64,000 bases of DNA from NCBI GenBank assembly GCA_036311565.1, contig JAXJPR010000037.1, positions 1 to 64,000 of the forward strand, written 5' to 3'. Position numbers and translations under genes: made by a program. Within the stretch, counting starts at the first letter, position 1. The number at the start of each line of letters is the position of its first letter. Below, piece by piece: positions 1-8,710 of this stretch. This DNA is from Fimousia sp036311565 (GTDB lineage Bacteria > Bacillota > Clostridia > Lachnospirales > Lachnospiraceae). The notes under the pieces were generated by a model. It had not been told where the DNA came from, searched no databases, and saw only the letters and a list, made by a program, of their open reading frames with translations.

Positions 1-33
1 AGATGATTCCCTAGCAAAGGGAATCATCTTTTC
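1..33. terminator. Hairpin terminator at window edge
   Basis: An 11-bp stem (AGATGATTCCC paired with GGGAATCATCT around a short TAGCAAA-type loop) is followed on the plus strand by a TTTT run. It could end a gene lying upstream of the window. It also lies just past the stop of the minus-strand oxidoreductase, so it may work in both directions. Confidence 0.7.
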
Positions 34-64
34 CTGCTTTTAAAATTTTACTAAACAATACGAT

Positions 65-2062
65 CTAGAAGTATCCTTTTGTTTTTAAAACTTTTACAAT
101 ATTACGGCCCTCGTGAGTGCCATCGATGATACGACGTGCACGTACATTACTATCGCCAATATTCATTACCGTAACGTCGGTATCTGCGAAGATAGATACT
201 AAATCCTGATAGATAGGAGCGTTGGCTCGCATACCTAAACATACAAAACCATAGTCAAAAGGCAATTCTTCCTGAGTTCCATCACGTTCCACCAAGTAGT
301 TATCGGCTCTTACTTCTAATAACTTTGTTGATGTATACCGCTTTACATGATATTTGTCCATCAAAGAAGTAGTGTCATTTTTCGTAACTGGATCCAGGTC
401 GCGACCAATTGCAGGCATCATTTCTACGATAGAAACATCAGCACCTCTTGGCGCAAAATATTCAACAACATCAAGACCTACAGCGCCGCCACCGATAACA
501 ACAACTTTTTTATCAGATAAATCATTTGGATAAGTACCGTTTTCAATATCTTTGATTAAGTCTAAAATATTGAATACTTTTCCATTTCCAAGATTGTCAT
601 GCAATCCGGTAATCGGTGGTAATAATGGAACAGAACCAGTTGCATTTATTACAATATTTGGATTGTATGCTTTTACAGATTCTGCAGTTACATCTACATT
701 TGTAAAGATGTATAAATTCTTTAATTTTTTCGCTCTGTTAATTAAGTAAGTAGGGAAATCATTTAAACGTTTTTTATCTGGGAATTTTGAGATTTCCTTT
801 GCTAATCCACCAAGTTCTCCAGACTTTTCAAGTAAAAATGTAGTGCATCCAACTTCAGCAGCCGTACAAGCAGCTTCCAAACCAGCCGTACCAGCGCCGA
901 TGACAACAACATTGCATGTCTTTTTTACTTTATTTTCTTTATATACTTCACCAGTTAAAACAGCAGGATTAACGGTACAACGAATTGGTTTGTTATATCC
1001 AATACGGTTACCAGCACATCCGATATTACAGGAAATACATTTACGTAATTCATCTTCACGTCCTTCTCTGCATTTGTTCCCCCATTTAGGTTCAGCGATA
1101 AGTCCACGCCCAATTCCGATAAAATCTGCATCCCCATCCGTTAAGATTTTTTCTGCAATTTTAGGGTCGCGAATATTTCCCATAGTAATGGTTGGTTTAC
1201 CAAAAGCATCTTTTATTGCCTTTGCCATATAAGATCTCCATCCATCTGGGAAATGATTTGCATCGATCTGGAAACGAATGGAATCATTTAATGCACAAGA
1301 TGCATGAAGAATATCGGCTTCTTCCTGACAATATTTTAATATTTCGATGGTATCTTCGATAGAATTTCCACCTTCTACAAATTCATCTGTACTAAATCTT
1401 AAGATGATTGGCATCATTGGTCCGATTGCTGCACGAACTTCATCTAAGACTAATTTACAGAAACGAGCACGGTTTTCTGGACTTCCACCAAATTCGTCCG
1501 TTCTATCATTGTAAATTGGAGATAAGAACTGGCTGATCAAGTAAGAGTGTCCAGCGTGTACTTCAATAGCATCGAAACCTGCTAACTGAGCACGTCTTGC
1601 AGCAGCACCATAGTATTTGCCAATTTCTTTAATTTCTTCAACTGTTAAAGGAGTAGGAATTGCTCCTCCAGTCTTTGATGGTCTATTAGAAGAAGACTTT
1701 ATAGGCATTCCGGTTCTTGCTGACATTGCAGATGCACCAGCATGGTTAATCTGAACTGCAATTTTTGAACCGTGCGCATGGACGGCTTCTGTTAGTTTAT
1801 AAAGTTTTGGAATGAACATATCGTGGTCCATTCTTAATTGACTTGTTCCGTTTGAACCTTCTGGAAATTTCACACACACATTTTCCACAATAATAAGTCC
1901 GGTTCCGCCTTGCGCACGAAGTTCATAGTAATTGATGTGTTCATCACTGATTTCACCATTTGCCTTTGCATAGTTTGTTCCCATTGGCGGCATTACAATT
2001 CTATTAGGCACTGTCATAGTTTTAACAGTCAAAGGTGAAAATAAAGTAGGGTATTTTGACAT
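65..2062 (-). CDS. Old-yellow-enzyme / 2,4-dienoyl-CoA-reductase-type FMN-[4Fe-4S]-FAD oxidoreductase
   Basis: A 665-residue NAD(P)H-dependent flavin oxidoreductase. Residues about 5-335 form the FMN-binding TIM barrel of the OYE/FadH family, with HAGHSY near 169 and a NDRTDEFGG motif near 185. Cysteines at about 342, 345, 349 and 362 (CxxCxxxC, then C) are the [4Fe-4S] ligands. Two GxGxxG Rossmann motifs near 389 and 524 bind FAD and NAD(P)H. The start is set at 2062 because the in-frame ATG five codons upstream lies inside the GGAGGA ribosome binding site. Members of this family reduce enoates, bile-acid intermediates, bilirubin or dienoyl-CoAs; the substrate cannot be read from the sequence. 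The divergent neighbour is a broken LysR gene, possibly its former regulator. Confidence 0.9.
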   Translation of the reverse strand: MSKYPTLFSPLTVKTMTVPNRIVMPPMGTNYAKANGEISDEHINYYELRAQGGTGLIIVENVCVKFPEGSNGTSQLRMDHDMFIPKLYKLTEAVHAHGSKIAVQINHAGASAMSARTGMPIKSSSNRPSKTGGAIPTPLTVEEIKEIGKYYGAAARRAQLAGFDAIEVHAGHSYLISQFLSPIYNDRTDEFGGSPENRARFCKLVLDEVRAAIGPMMPIILRFSTDEFVEGGNSIEDTIEILKYCQEEADILHASCALNDSIRFQIDANHFPDGWRSYMAKAIKDAFGKPTITMGNIRDPKIAEKILTDGDADFIGIGRGLIAEPKWGNKCREGREDELRKCISCNIGCAGNRIGYNKPIRCTVNPAVLTGEVYKENKVKKTCNVVVIGAGTAGLEAACTAAEVGCTTFLLEKSGELGGLAKEISKFPDKKRLNDFPTYLINRAKKLKNLYIFTNVDVTAESVKAYNPNIVINATGSVPLLPPITGLHDNLGNGKVFNILDLIKDIENGTYPNDLSDKKVVVIGGGAVGLDVVEYFAPRGADVSIVEMMPAIGRDLDPVTKNDTTSLMDKYHVKRYTSTKLLEVRADNYLVERDGTQEELPFDYGFVCLGMRANAPIYQDLVSIFADTDVTVMNIGDSNVRARRIIDGTHEGRNIVKVLKTKGYF

Positions 2063-2229
2063 ATTGATTTCCTCCATTCACTTTTAGGTTAACAACCCGT
2101 CGTTTTTTATTAGTATAGCTATATTATAATGGGAAAGCCCATGAATATCTAATTGATTATTTGTAGCTTTTTGATAGATTAATTCTATTAATTATGATAT
2201 AATATAGCAAAAATTTATAGAAACAATAT

Positions 2230-2245
2230 ATTTTTCGCGAAAAAT
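2230..2245. promoter_or_regulatory. 16-bp perfect palindrome, candidate operator
   Basis: ATTTTTCGCGAAAAAT is a perfect palindrome in the roughly 300-bp space between the oxidoreductase and the divergent LysR-type pseudogene. LysR regulators usually bind dyads in such divergent spacers, so this could be a relic or still-used operator. Apart from AT-rich sequence and a small ATGGG/CCCAT hairpin near 2127-2141, I see nothing else in this stretch. Confidence 0.35.
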
Positions 2246-2361
2246 GCATAGATTATTTTTGGTTTTTATGGAAGAATTTGAAAAATTCTGTGATTTTTTT
2301 AACGTGTGTTGTGTGTATCTATATTATAGAAGAAAATCTATCAAAGGAGTGTGTCTGATCA

Positions 2362-3145
2362 GTGAATTTAAATCATTTATATTATTTCAAAACATTAGCA
2401 AGAGTGCAGCATTATACAAAAGCTGCCTAGGAATTATCCATTGCCCAGCCAAGCTTAAGCCATGCCATCTCCTGTCTGGAGGATGAGCTAGGTACATATT
2501 TATTTGAAAAACAAGGACGCAGAGTTGTTCTTACGAAATATGGAAAAGTGTTTTTACAATATGTGACCAGTTCGCTGGATATGCTGGAAGTAGGAATCAA
2601 AAGAACAAAAGCGATGACCAGTGAATTTAGCGGTATCATTGATTTAGGTTATATCTATACTCTAGGCTCTCACTTTGTGCCTAATTTAGTCAGTCGTTTT
2701 TTGTTCTCAGATGTTAAATGAAAAAGAAATTGATTTTATTCCTGTTTTTGAAGAGAAGATTAAACTGGTGGTACCAAAAGGCCATCCGCTGACAAAAAAG
2801 GAGGATGTTACATTAAAAGAAACGCTGAATTATAAACATATCATCTTTCGTTCAGGAAGCGGCTTCCGGAATTTTATGGATGGATTATTTAAACAATTGG
2901 GTAAGTTTCCAGAAGCAGGATATGAAGTCGAAGAAGATTCTGCTATGGCAGGTTTAGTAGCACAAGGATTTGGAATTGCCATCATGCCCAATATTCCGAT
3001 TTTGAATACGATGGATGTGGATACTGTACTCATTCGGGAACCGAAAATGAAGCGCTATATTTATTTGGCGAAGATGAAAAATAAATATTTATCTCCAGTT
3101 GCTCAGGAATTTGTCAAATACGTGATTGCAAATCGTAATCTATAA
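2362..3145 (+). pseudogene. LysR-family regulator, broken by a nonsense codon and an internal deletion
   Basis: A GTG start at 2362 with an upstream AAGGAG opens a typical LysR winged-helix (VNLNHLYYFKTLAR). An in-frame TAG interrupts it at codon 23, after TKAA. Beyond it the same frame continues with ELSIAQPSLSHAI and LGTYLFEKQGRR up to a TGA near 2720. The effector-binding domain resumes in another frame at about 2705 (QMLNEKEIDFIPVFEEK) and runs to 3145. Compared with normal LysR proteins (about 290-300 residues), some 60-70 residues of the first effector lobe are missing at the junction. So there are two independent lesions: a stop and a frame-changing deletion. The ATG at 2711 could only give a fragment without a DNA-binding domain. 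Confidence 0.88.
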
Positions 3146-3214
3146 AAAATATAAATAAATAATTATATTTTAATAGATGGAAATTTTGAAAAAGACAAAT
3201 TTTATAAAAATTTT

Positions 3215-3265
3215 AACACTTTCACTCACTAAAGTGTTGCATTGTTAAAGCTGCTCTGTTATACT
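3215..3265 (+). promoter_or_regulatory. Promoter of aroQ-aroK fusion with overlapping inverted repeat
   Basis: TTGCAT (3237-3242), a 17-bp spacer and TATACT (3260-3265) match a housekeeping sigma-A promoter. An inverted repeat AACACTTT / AAAGTGTT (3215-3222 and 3231-3238, loop of 8) abuts and overlaps the -35 box, a position suited to a repressor or activator site. The binding protein is unknown. Confidence 0.6.
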
Positions 3266-3308
3266 AATCATCAGTTAAGGATGAAAGAAACAAAGGAAGG
3301 GCAAAAGG

Positions 3309-4100
3309 ATGATTATTTTAGAACAATATAGAAAGCAGTTAGATTTATGTGATGCACAGCTGATTAGTCTTATAGAACAAAGACTTGGTATTATAGAAGG
3401 AATTATGGAATACAAAAAGCAAAGAGGCGTTCCGATTCTTCAGCCAGAAAGAGAACGACAGGTTCGTAAGATGGTAAAAGAAAAAGTAAATGATAACAAG
3501 TTTAAAGAAGAAATTCTGGATATCTATAAATATATTGTAGAAAATAGTAAGAAAGTTCAGGCGAAGACATTATTCCGTGATAATATTTATATTATTGGTT
3601 TCATGGGATGCGGAAAGAGTACCGTATCCAGTTATTTAAGTAAAATTCTTGCAATGCAGGTCATTGAAATGGATGCATACTTAACTTCAAAAGAAGGTAT
3701 GAGTGTAAATCAGATTTTTGAAAAATATGGAGAACAATATTGGAGAAACTTAGAGACAAATTTAATTATTGGAATGAAGGACTACCAGAATAAAGTCATC
3801 TCCTGTGGTGGAGGTGTTCCAATGCGAGAAGTCAATGTACAAGAAATGAAAAAGAATGGTAAAGTTATTCTTTTGACAGCTTCTCCAGAAACAATTTTAG
3901 ACCGTGTAAAAGATGATGATTCCAGACCACTGCTTCATGGAAAGAAAAATGCAAAAGATATTAGTGAGTTAATGGATATTCGTCGTCCAAAATATGAAGC
4001 TGCAGCTGATATCATTGTAAATACAGATCACCGTCCAGTTCATGAAATTGCGGAAGAAATTGTCTATGCACTGACTCATTTTAGAACAAAAGATGCATAA
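3309..4100 (+). CDS. Chorismate mutase-shikimate kinase fusion protein
   Basis: A 263-residue bifunctional enzyme of aromatic amino-acid synthesis. Residues about 1-85 are an AroQ-type all-helical chorismate mutase (IILEQYRKQLDLCDAQLISL, then YKKQRGVPILQPERE), which converts chorismate to prephenate. Residues about 92-258 are shikimate kinase: Walker A GFMGCGKST at 97-105, the shikimate-binding Asp near 122 (EMDAYL), the GGG motif near 167-169, and the LID arginine in DSRPLL. It phosphorylates shikimate three steps before the mutase reaction, so the two fused steps are not consecutive. A good AAGGAAGG site precedes the ATG. It has its own promoter and a strong terminator, so it is probably monocistronic. 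Confidence 0.92.
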   Translation: MIILEQYRKQLDLCDAQLISLIEQRLGIIEGIMEYKKQRGVPILQPERERQVRKMVKEKVNDNKFKEEILDIYKYIVENSKKVQAKTLFRDNIYIIGFMGCGKSTVSSYLSKILAMQVIEMDAYLTSKEGMSVNQIFEKYGEQYWRNLETNLIIGMKDYQNKVISCGGGVPMREVNVQEMKKNGKVILLTASPETILDRVKDDDSRPLLHGKKNAKDISELMDIRRPKYEAAADIIVNTDHRPVHEIAEEIVYALTHFRTKDA

Positions 4101-4134
4101 TTAGAATGCTTGACAAACAATTAAAAATGAATTA

Positions 4135-4165
4135 AAAAAGACAGTAGTGAACTACTGTCTTTTTG
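4135..4165 (+). terminator. Rho-independent terminator after aroQ-aroK
   Basis: AAAAAGACAGTAG and CTACTGTCTTTTT form a 13-bp perfect stem with a TGAA loop, ending in a T run. Confidence 0.9.
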
Positions 4166-4223
4166 GCTTTTATATATATCAGTTAAGTAAGATAGAAAAT
4201 TGGCAAGAAAAGAAGGAATATTT

Positions 4224-4706
4224 ATGGCAAAAAGAGAAATAAAAACCAATGCAATGAGAATTTTAGAACGCAATCATATTCCATATGAGGTAATATTTTA
4301 TGATTGTGACGAATTTAAAGATGGGATAAGCATTGCACAAAAATTAGGAGAAGATCCCAAAGAATGTTTTAAGACATTAGTCACCAAAGGAAAAACAGGA
4401 CAATATTATGTATATATTGTGCCAGTGGCAGAAGAATTGGACATGAAGAAATGCGCCAGAGAGGCAGGAGAAAAATCCGTAGAAATGATTCCTGTGAAGG
4501 AAATCAATAAAGTGACCGGATACATTCGGGGAGGTACGACTGCACTTGGCATGAAAAAAGAACATCCAACGGTGATTCATGAAAGTGCAAGAGAGCTTAA
4601 GAAGATGATCATCAGTGGAGGAAAGTTGGGGATTCAGTTAAAACTTGCGCCGGAAGATTTACGTAAAGTGGTGAAAGGAAAATTTGGGGATATTATAAAG
4701 AAATAA
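4224..4706 (+). CDS. ybaK: YbaK/EbsC-family Cys-tRNA(Pro)/aminoacyl-tRNA deacylase
   Basis: A 160-residue single-domain protein of the YbaK/ProX editing family. Typical features are KTNAMRILERNHIPYE at the N-terminus, DCFKTLV-like DPKECFKTLV, the lysine in LVTKGK that is catalytic in YbaK, and the GYIRGGTTALGMKK loop. These enzymes hydrolyse Cys mis-attached to tRNA(Pro) in trans. ATG 4224 is preferred over the TTG eight codons upstream because AAGAAGG sits 7-8 bases before it. The roughly 240 bp downstream hold no convincing gene. Confidence 0.88.
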   Translation: MAKREIKTNAMRILERNHIPYEVIFYDCDEFKDGISIAQKLGEDPKECFKTLVTKGKTGQYYVYIVPVAEELDMKKCAREAGEKSVEMIPVKEINKVTGYIRGGTTALGMKKEHPTVIHESARELKKMIISGGKLGIQLKLAPEDLRKVVKGKFGDIIKK

Positions 4707-4889
4707 AAAAATAGTTTTAAGTTTGTTTGATGAAGGTAAAAGATTCTCATTTTAGTAAAAGTGATAAAGAACAGTATCAATTATTTCTACAATTAAAAGA
4801 AAAAGTTCTGAAAACATATAGATAAATTTTTCATCAGACCGTATAATAGGATTAATATGAAAAATCAGCATTTTTAGCAATTTAATAGT

Positions 4890-4910
4890 ATTTGTTTGTG
4901 GTAAGCAAAT
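4890..4910. promoter_or_regulatory. Inverted repeat upstream of the alcohol dehydrogenase
   Basis: ATTTGTTT and AAGCAAAT, five bases apart, form a near-perfect dyad 35 bp before the dehydrogenase start. It loosely recalls TTGT-N-ACAA redox-sensor (Rex) sites but does not match the 18-bp Rex consensus, so the regulator is undetermined. Confidence 0.3.
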
Positions 4911-4944
4911 GACGATGATTATGTTATACAGGAGGATTATACAT

Positions 4945-6126
4945 ATGCAAAATTTTACTCATTATACGCCAACGAAAGTTGTGTTTGGAAAAAATACACA
5001 GTACGAGACGGCCAGAGAAGTAAAAAATTTTGGTGGTTCAAAAGTCTTTGTCATCTATGGTGGCGGCAGTGTTGTAAGAAGTGGATTGTTAGAAACTGTG
5101 ACGAATAATTTAAAAGAAAATGGCTTAGAATACAAAATAAAAGGTGGCGTACAGCCAAATCCAAGACTGTCTTTTGCAAGAGAAGCGGTAAAAGAATCCA
5201 TTGAATTTGGTACAGATTTTGTATTAGCCATCGGCGGTGGAAGTGTAATTGATACAGCTAAAGCAGTGGCACATGGGACAGCCAATCCGAACATTGATAT
5301 CTGGAAGTTCTGGGCAAGAGAAGAAACATTGAAAAAAAGCCTCCCTGTGGGAGTTGTATTAACGATTTCAGCAGCAGGAAGTGAGACCAGCGATTCAGCA
5401 GTACTCACGAATACCGACATTGGAAGAAAACGTGGTCTTTCTACAGAACTTAACCGTCCGAAATTTGCAATCATGAACCCAGAACTTACCTATACACTTC
5501 CAAAATATCAGATTGGATGTGGTGTCGTGGATATTATGATGCATACACTGGATCGTTATTTTACCCATACGAAGGGAAATCAGCTGACAGATGAAATTGC
5601 AGAAGCCTTGTTGCGTACAGTAATTACGCATGGAAGAACAGCCATTGCAGAACCTGATAATTATGAAGCAATGAGCGAGATTATGTGGTGTGGAAGTATT
5701 TCTCATAATGGAATGACAGGACTTGGTGCAGTCACAGACTTTGCGCCTCATCAGTTAGGACACGAATTAAGTGCCATGTTTGATGTTGCACATGGTGCCA
5801 GTCTTTCTGCTATCTGGGGAGCCTGGGCAATGTATAGTTATAAAGAAGAACCAGAAAGATTTGTCCGCTATGCAGAAAAAGTATGGGGAATCACAGCAGA
5901 TACGGATGAAGAGGCAGCGGTAAAGGGAATTAAAGCAACGGTTTCCTATTTTAAATCCTTGGATATGCCGGTATGTTTTTCTGATTTAGAAATTGGTGTA
6001 CAAACGGAAGAAGTGCTGGAAAAACTGGCAGACAGTTGTTCTTTTAACAGAGGAAGAACGATAGGAAGTTTTCGTGTTTGTGACAGAGATGATATTTTGG
6101 AAATTTACAAAATGGCAAATTGCTAG
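4945..6126 (+). CDS. Iron-containing alcohol dehydrogenase (butanol dehydrogenase type)
   Basis: A 393-residue group III alcohol dehydrogenase. The N-terminal half holds the NAD(P) site with GGGSVIDTAKA. The C-terminal helical half carries the Fe(II) ligands: Asp and His in VVDIMMHTLDRYF, then the two histidines of FAPHQLGHEL and AHGASLSAIW. It most resembles BdhA/YqhD-like enzymes that reduce short-chain aldehydes to alcohols with NADPH or NADH during fermentation. The start at 4945 follows AGGAGG by 8 bases; the in-frame ATGs 36 bp upstream have no such site. A possible operator dyad lies just upstream. The actual substrate is not readable. Confidence 0.92.
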   Translation: MQNFTHYTPTKVVFGKNTQYETAREVKNFGGSKVFVIYGGGSVVRSGLLETVTNNLKENGLEYKIKGGVQPNPRLSFAREAVKESIEFGTDFVLAIGGGSVIDTAKAVAHGTANPNIDIWKFWAREETLKKSLPVGVVLTISAAGSETSDSAVLTNTDIGRKRGLSTELNRPKFAIMNPELTYTLPKYQIGCGVVDIMMHTLDRYFTHTKGNQLTDEIAEALLRTVITHGRTAIAEPDNYEAMSEIMWCGSISHNGMTGLGAVTDFAPHQLGHELSAMFDVAHGASLSAIWGAWAMYSYKEEPERFVRYAEKVWGITADTDEEAAVKGIKATVSYFKSLDMPVCFSDLEIGVQTEEVLEKLADSCSFNRGRTIGSFRVCDRDDILEIYKMANC

Positions 6127-6187
6127 TTGAAAATAATGCCAATATAGTATAAAATATTATAAGATTACACATTGAAGGAGGAGAAAA

Positions 6188-6745
6188 ATGGTATCCGCAG
6201 GAGATTTTAAAAACGGTATTACAATCGAATTAGATAATAACATTTATCAGATTATTGATTTCCAGCATGTAAAACCTGGAAAAGGTGCAGCTTTTGTACG
6301 TACAAAATTAAAAAACATTAAAAACGGTGGTGTAGTAGAAAAAACTTTCAGACCTACTGAAAAATGTCCAAAAGCGCACATTGATAGAAAAGATATGCAG
6401 TACTTATATAATGATGGCGAATTATACTACTTCATGGATGTAGAAACATTCGACCAGATTGCATTAGGTGAAGACGTTATTGGTGATTCTTTAAAATTTG
6501 TAAAAGAAAATGAAACAGTAAAAACAGTTGCACATGCTGGTAATGTATTTGCAATTGAACCACCATTAAATGTAGAATTATTAGTTACAGAATGTGAACC
6601 TGGTGAAAAAGGTAATACGGCTCAGGGAGCTACAAAACCTTGTATCGTTGAAACAGGTGCACAGGTATTAGTGCCTTTATTTGTTAATGAAGGAGATACT
6701 CTTAAGATTGATACCCGCACAGGTGAATATTTATCAAGAGTTTAA
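6188..6745 (+). CDS. efp: Translation elongation factor P
   Basis: A full-length 185-residue EF-P with three beta-barrel domains. It binds between the P and E sites and rescues ribosomes stalled at polyproline. The loop VKPGKGAAF puts Lys32 at the tip, where many bacteria carry a modification; no modification enzyme is seen nearby. The C-terminal signature GDTLKIDTRTGEYLSRV is intact. The ribosome site GGAGGAG lies 6-7 bases before the ATG. A TTGAAA / 17 bp / TAAAAT promoter can be read in the 61-bp gap after the alcohol dehydrogenase, and a terminator follows. Confidence 0.97.
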   Translation: MVSAGDFKNGITIELDNNIYQIIDFQHVKPGKGAAFVRTKLKNIKNGGVVEKTFRPTEKCPKAHIDRKDMQYLYNDGELYYFMDVETFDQIALGEDVIGDSLKFVKENETVKTVAHAGNVFAIEPPLNVELLVTECEPGEKGNTAQGATKPCIVETGAQVLVPLFVNEGDTLKIDTRTGEYLSRV

Positions 6746-6760
6746 GTTTTTTATGATTTT

Positions 6761-6793
6761 AAGTCCCCGTAATGTTTGCGGGGACTTTCTTTG
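6761..6793 (+). terminator. Terminator after efp
   Basis: AAGTCCCCG and CGGGGACTT flank a loop of about 9 bases, followed by TCTTTG. The GC-rich stem lies between efp and the next gene. Confidence 0.85.
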
Positions 6794-6813
6794 TTGAGAA
6801 AGGAAATATTACA

Positions 6814-7689
6814 ATGAAAAGTAAAAATAAAGCAATTATTTATATTACTTTGTCGGCGCTTGGATTTGCTACTATGAGTATGTTCGTTAAACTGGCAGGC
6901 GATTTGCCTTCTATAGAAAAGAGCTTTTTCAGAAATCTGGTAGCATTTTTTTGTGCATGGTTTTTGCTAAAGAAAAGTGGATATGGATTTTATTTTCAAA
7001 AGAAGAATCTTCCTCATCTGATTCTTCGTTCCACATTAGGAACCATTGGGATTTTTTGTAACTTTTATGCAGTGGATCATATGGTATTGTCAGATGCGAA
7101 TATGTTGAATAAATTATCACCATTTTTTGTTATCATTTTTTCGTATATCTTTTTAAAAGAAAAAATTGCACCATTTCAGGCTGGAGCAATACTGATTGCA
7201 TTTATTGGAAGTTTATTCATTATAAAACCAACATTTGAATCTGCTTCTCTCATTCCATCCATCATCGGCCTGACAGGAGGAATTACAGCAGGGGCAGCAT
7301 ATACATGTGTGCGTTATTTGGGAACCAGAGGAGAAAAGGGCCCGGTAATTGTTATGTTCTTTTCCGGATTTTCCTGCCTGGCAACGATTCCTTATTTGTT
7401 GTTTGCTTTTGAGCCGATTAGTTTTCGACAGCTGATCTGTCTTTTAGCAGCAGGAGTGGCAGCTGCATGCGGGCAGTTTGGAGTGACCGCCGCTTATTCA
7501 AATGCTCCGGCAAAAGAAATTTCAATTTTTGATTATTCACAGATCATATTCTCTGCGTTGTACAGTATTTTCTTATTTGGAGATATTCCAGACCGGTATA
7601 GTATTCTTGGATATATCATTATCTGTGGAATGTCTCTATTAAATTTCTTGTATAACAATGGAAAAATTTTAAATAAAAAAAATGCATAA
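6814..7689 (+). CDS. EamA-type (DMT superfamily) permease
   Basis: A 291-residue inner-membrane protein with about ten hydrophobic helices and two EamA repeats, each opening with the usual pattern (FATMSMFVKLAG; GGITAGAAYTCVRYLG). Such carriers export or import small metabolites, often amino acids or nucleobases. Substrate cannot be inferred. The start is at 6814 after AAAGGAAA; the longer frame reading from 6772 starts inside the efp terminator and is rejected. It ends 85 bp before spoIIIAA but appears functionally unrelated to it. Confidence 0.85.
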   Translation: MKSKNKAIIYITLSALGFATMSMFVKLAGDLPSIEKSFFRNLVAFFCAWFLLKKSGYGFYFQKKNLPHLILRSTLGTIGIFCNFYAVDHMVLSDANMLNKLSPFFVIIFSYIFLKEKIAPFQAGAILIAFIGSLFIIKPTFESASLIPSIIGLTGGITAGAAYTCVRYLGTRGEKGPVIVMFFSGFSCLATIPYLLFAFEPISFRQLICLLAAGVAAACGQFGVTAAYSNAPAKEISIFDYSQIIFSALYSIFLFGDIPDRYSILGYIIICGMSLLNFLYNNGKILNKKNA

Positions 7690-7774
7690 AATCAGTAAGA
7701 ACATCTTTGCAATCAATCGTGAAGGTGTTCTATTTTTTTTCCCATATCATATATTTAATATGGGAGGGACAGGC

Positions 7775-8710
7775 ATGAGCAAACAAGAGGAAATATTAGA
7801 AATTCTGCCAAAAGAATTTCAAAAATTATTTTTAGAAGCTAAACTGGATTTTGAAAAACTACAGGAAATCCGTATGCGAATTGACAGACCGTTACAAATT
7901 GTTTATGACAGTCAATGGTGGTTTTTAGATAGAACGGGAAGGCGAATGAAAACGCCGGGGCAGGCATGCATTGTTACTGGAAGGCTGATGAAGGAAGCAG
8001 TTGGATATATGTCGGATTATTCTATTTATGCATTTCAGGAGGAATTAAAACAGGGATTTTTAACGGTAAAAGGCGGACATCGGATAGGAGTTGCGGGTAA
8101 AGTGATTTTAGATCAACAGGAGATAAAAGGAATGAAATACATATCAAGTCTAAATATCCGGGTGGCCCATGAAAAAAAAGGATGCAGCAATAAAATCCTA
8201 CCGTATCTATTTCAGGCAGAACGAATTTGTCATACGCTGATTATTTCTCCTCCAGGCTGCGGCAAAACTACCTTGCTTCGGGATCTGATTCGAAAATTAT
8301 CCAATGGAGGATATACGGTTGGAGTTGTAGACGAGAGAGGAGAAATTGGTGCCAGTTATATAGGTGTACCACAAAATGATATTGGTATACAAACTGATGT
8401 GTTAGATTCCTGTCCAAAAGCAGAAGGGGTATTGATGTTAGTACGTTCTATGGCTCCTCAGATTGTTGCAGTAGATGAAATAGGAAAAAAAGAAGATGTA
8501 GATGCACTATATTATGGAAGGAACAGTGGGTGTGTCCTTTTGGCAACCATTCATGGAAATTCTCTAGAAGAAGTAAAACGTAAGCAATGGATTGGAGAAA
8601 TGATGAGGCAGACAGCATTTGAACGCTATATTATTCTGGAAAAAGTAGGAAAAGTTGAAGGGATCTATGATGAGAAAGGAGAAAGATTATGCACTATATC
8701 GGAATTATAG
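7775..8710 (+). CDS. spoIIIAA: Stage III sporulation protein AA, ATPase
   Basis: A 311-residue secretion-type ATPase. Walker A SPPGCGKTTLL lies near 158-168 and Walker B PQIVAVDEIG near 235. In Bacillus it is thought to power assembly of the SpoIIIA-SpoIIQ channel between mother cell and forespore. The start at 7775 follows GGGAGGGACAGGC; the frame opens further upstream, but those codons lack a binding site. A 7-bp inverted repeat CCCATAT/ATATGGG (7741-7764) ends in the ribosome site. Sigma-E control is expected from family knowledge, but I see only a loose CATATCAT -10-like box. It overlaps spoIIIAB by 22 bp. Confidence 0.95.
   Translation: MSKQEEILEILPKEFQKLFLEAKLDFEKLQEIRMRIDRPLQIVYDSQWWFLDRTGRRMKTPGQACIVTGRLMKEAVGYMSDYSIYAFQEELKQGFLTVKGGHRIGVAGKVILDQQEIKGMKYISSLNIRVAHEKKGCSNKILPYLFQAERICHTLIISPPGCGKTTLLRDLIRKLSNGGYTVGVVDERGEIGASYIGVPQNDIGIQTDVLDSCPKAEGVLMLVRSMAPQIVAVDEIGKKEDVDALYYGRNSGCVLLATIHGNSLEEVKRKQWIGEMMRQTAFERYIILEKVGKVEGIYDEKGERLCTISEL

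Noticed and set aside
4730..4825. A 31-codon frame (MKVKDSHFSKSDKEQ...) after the YbaK gene
   Set aside because: No convincing ribosome site or family; A-rich composition typical of chance frames.
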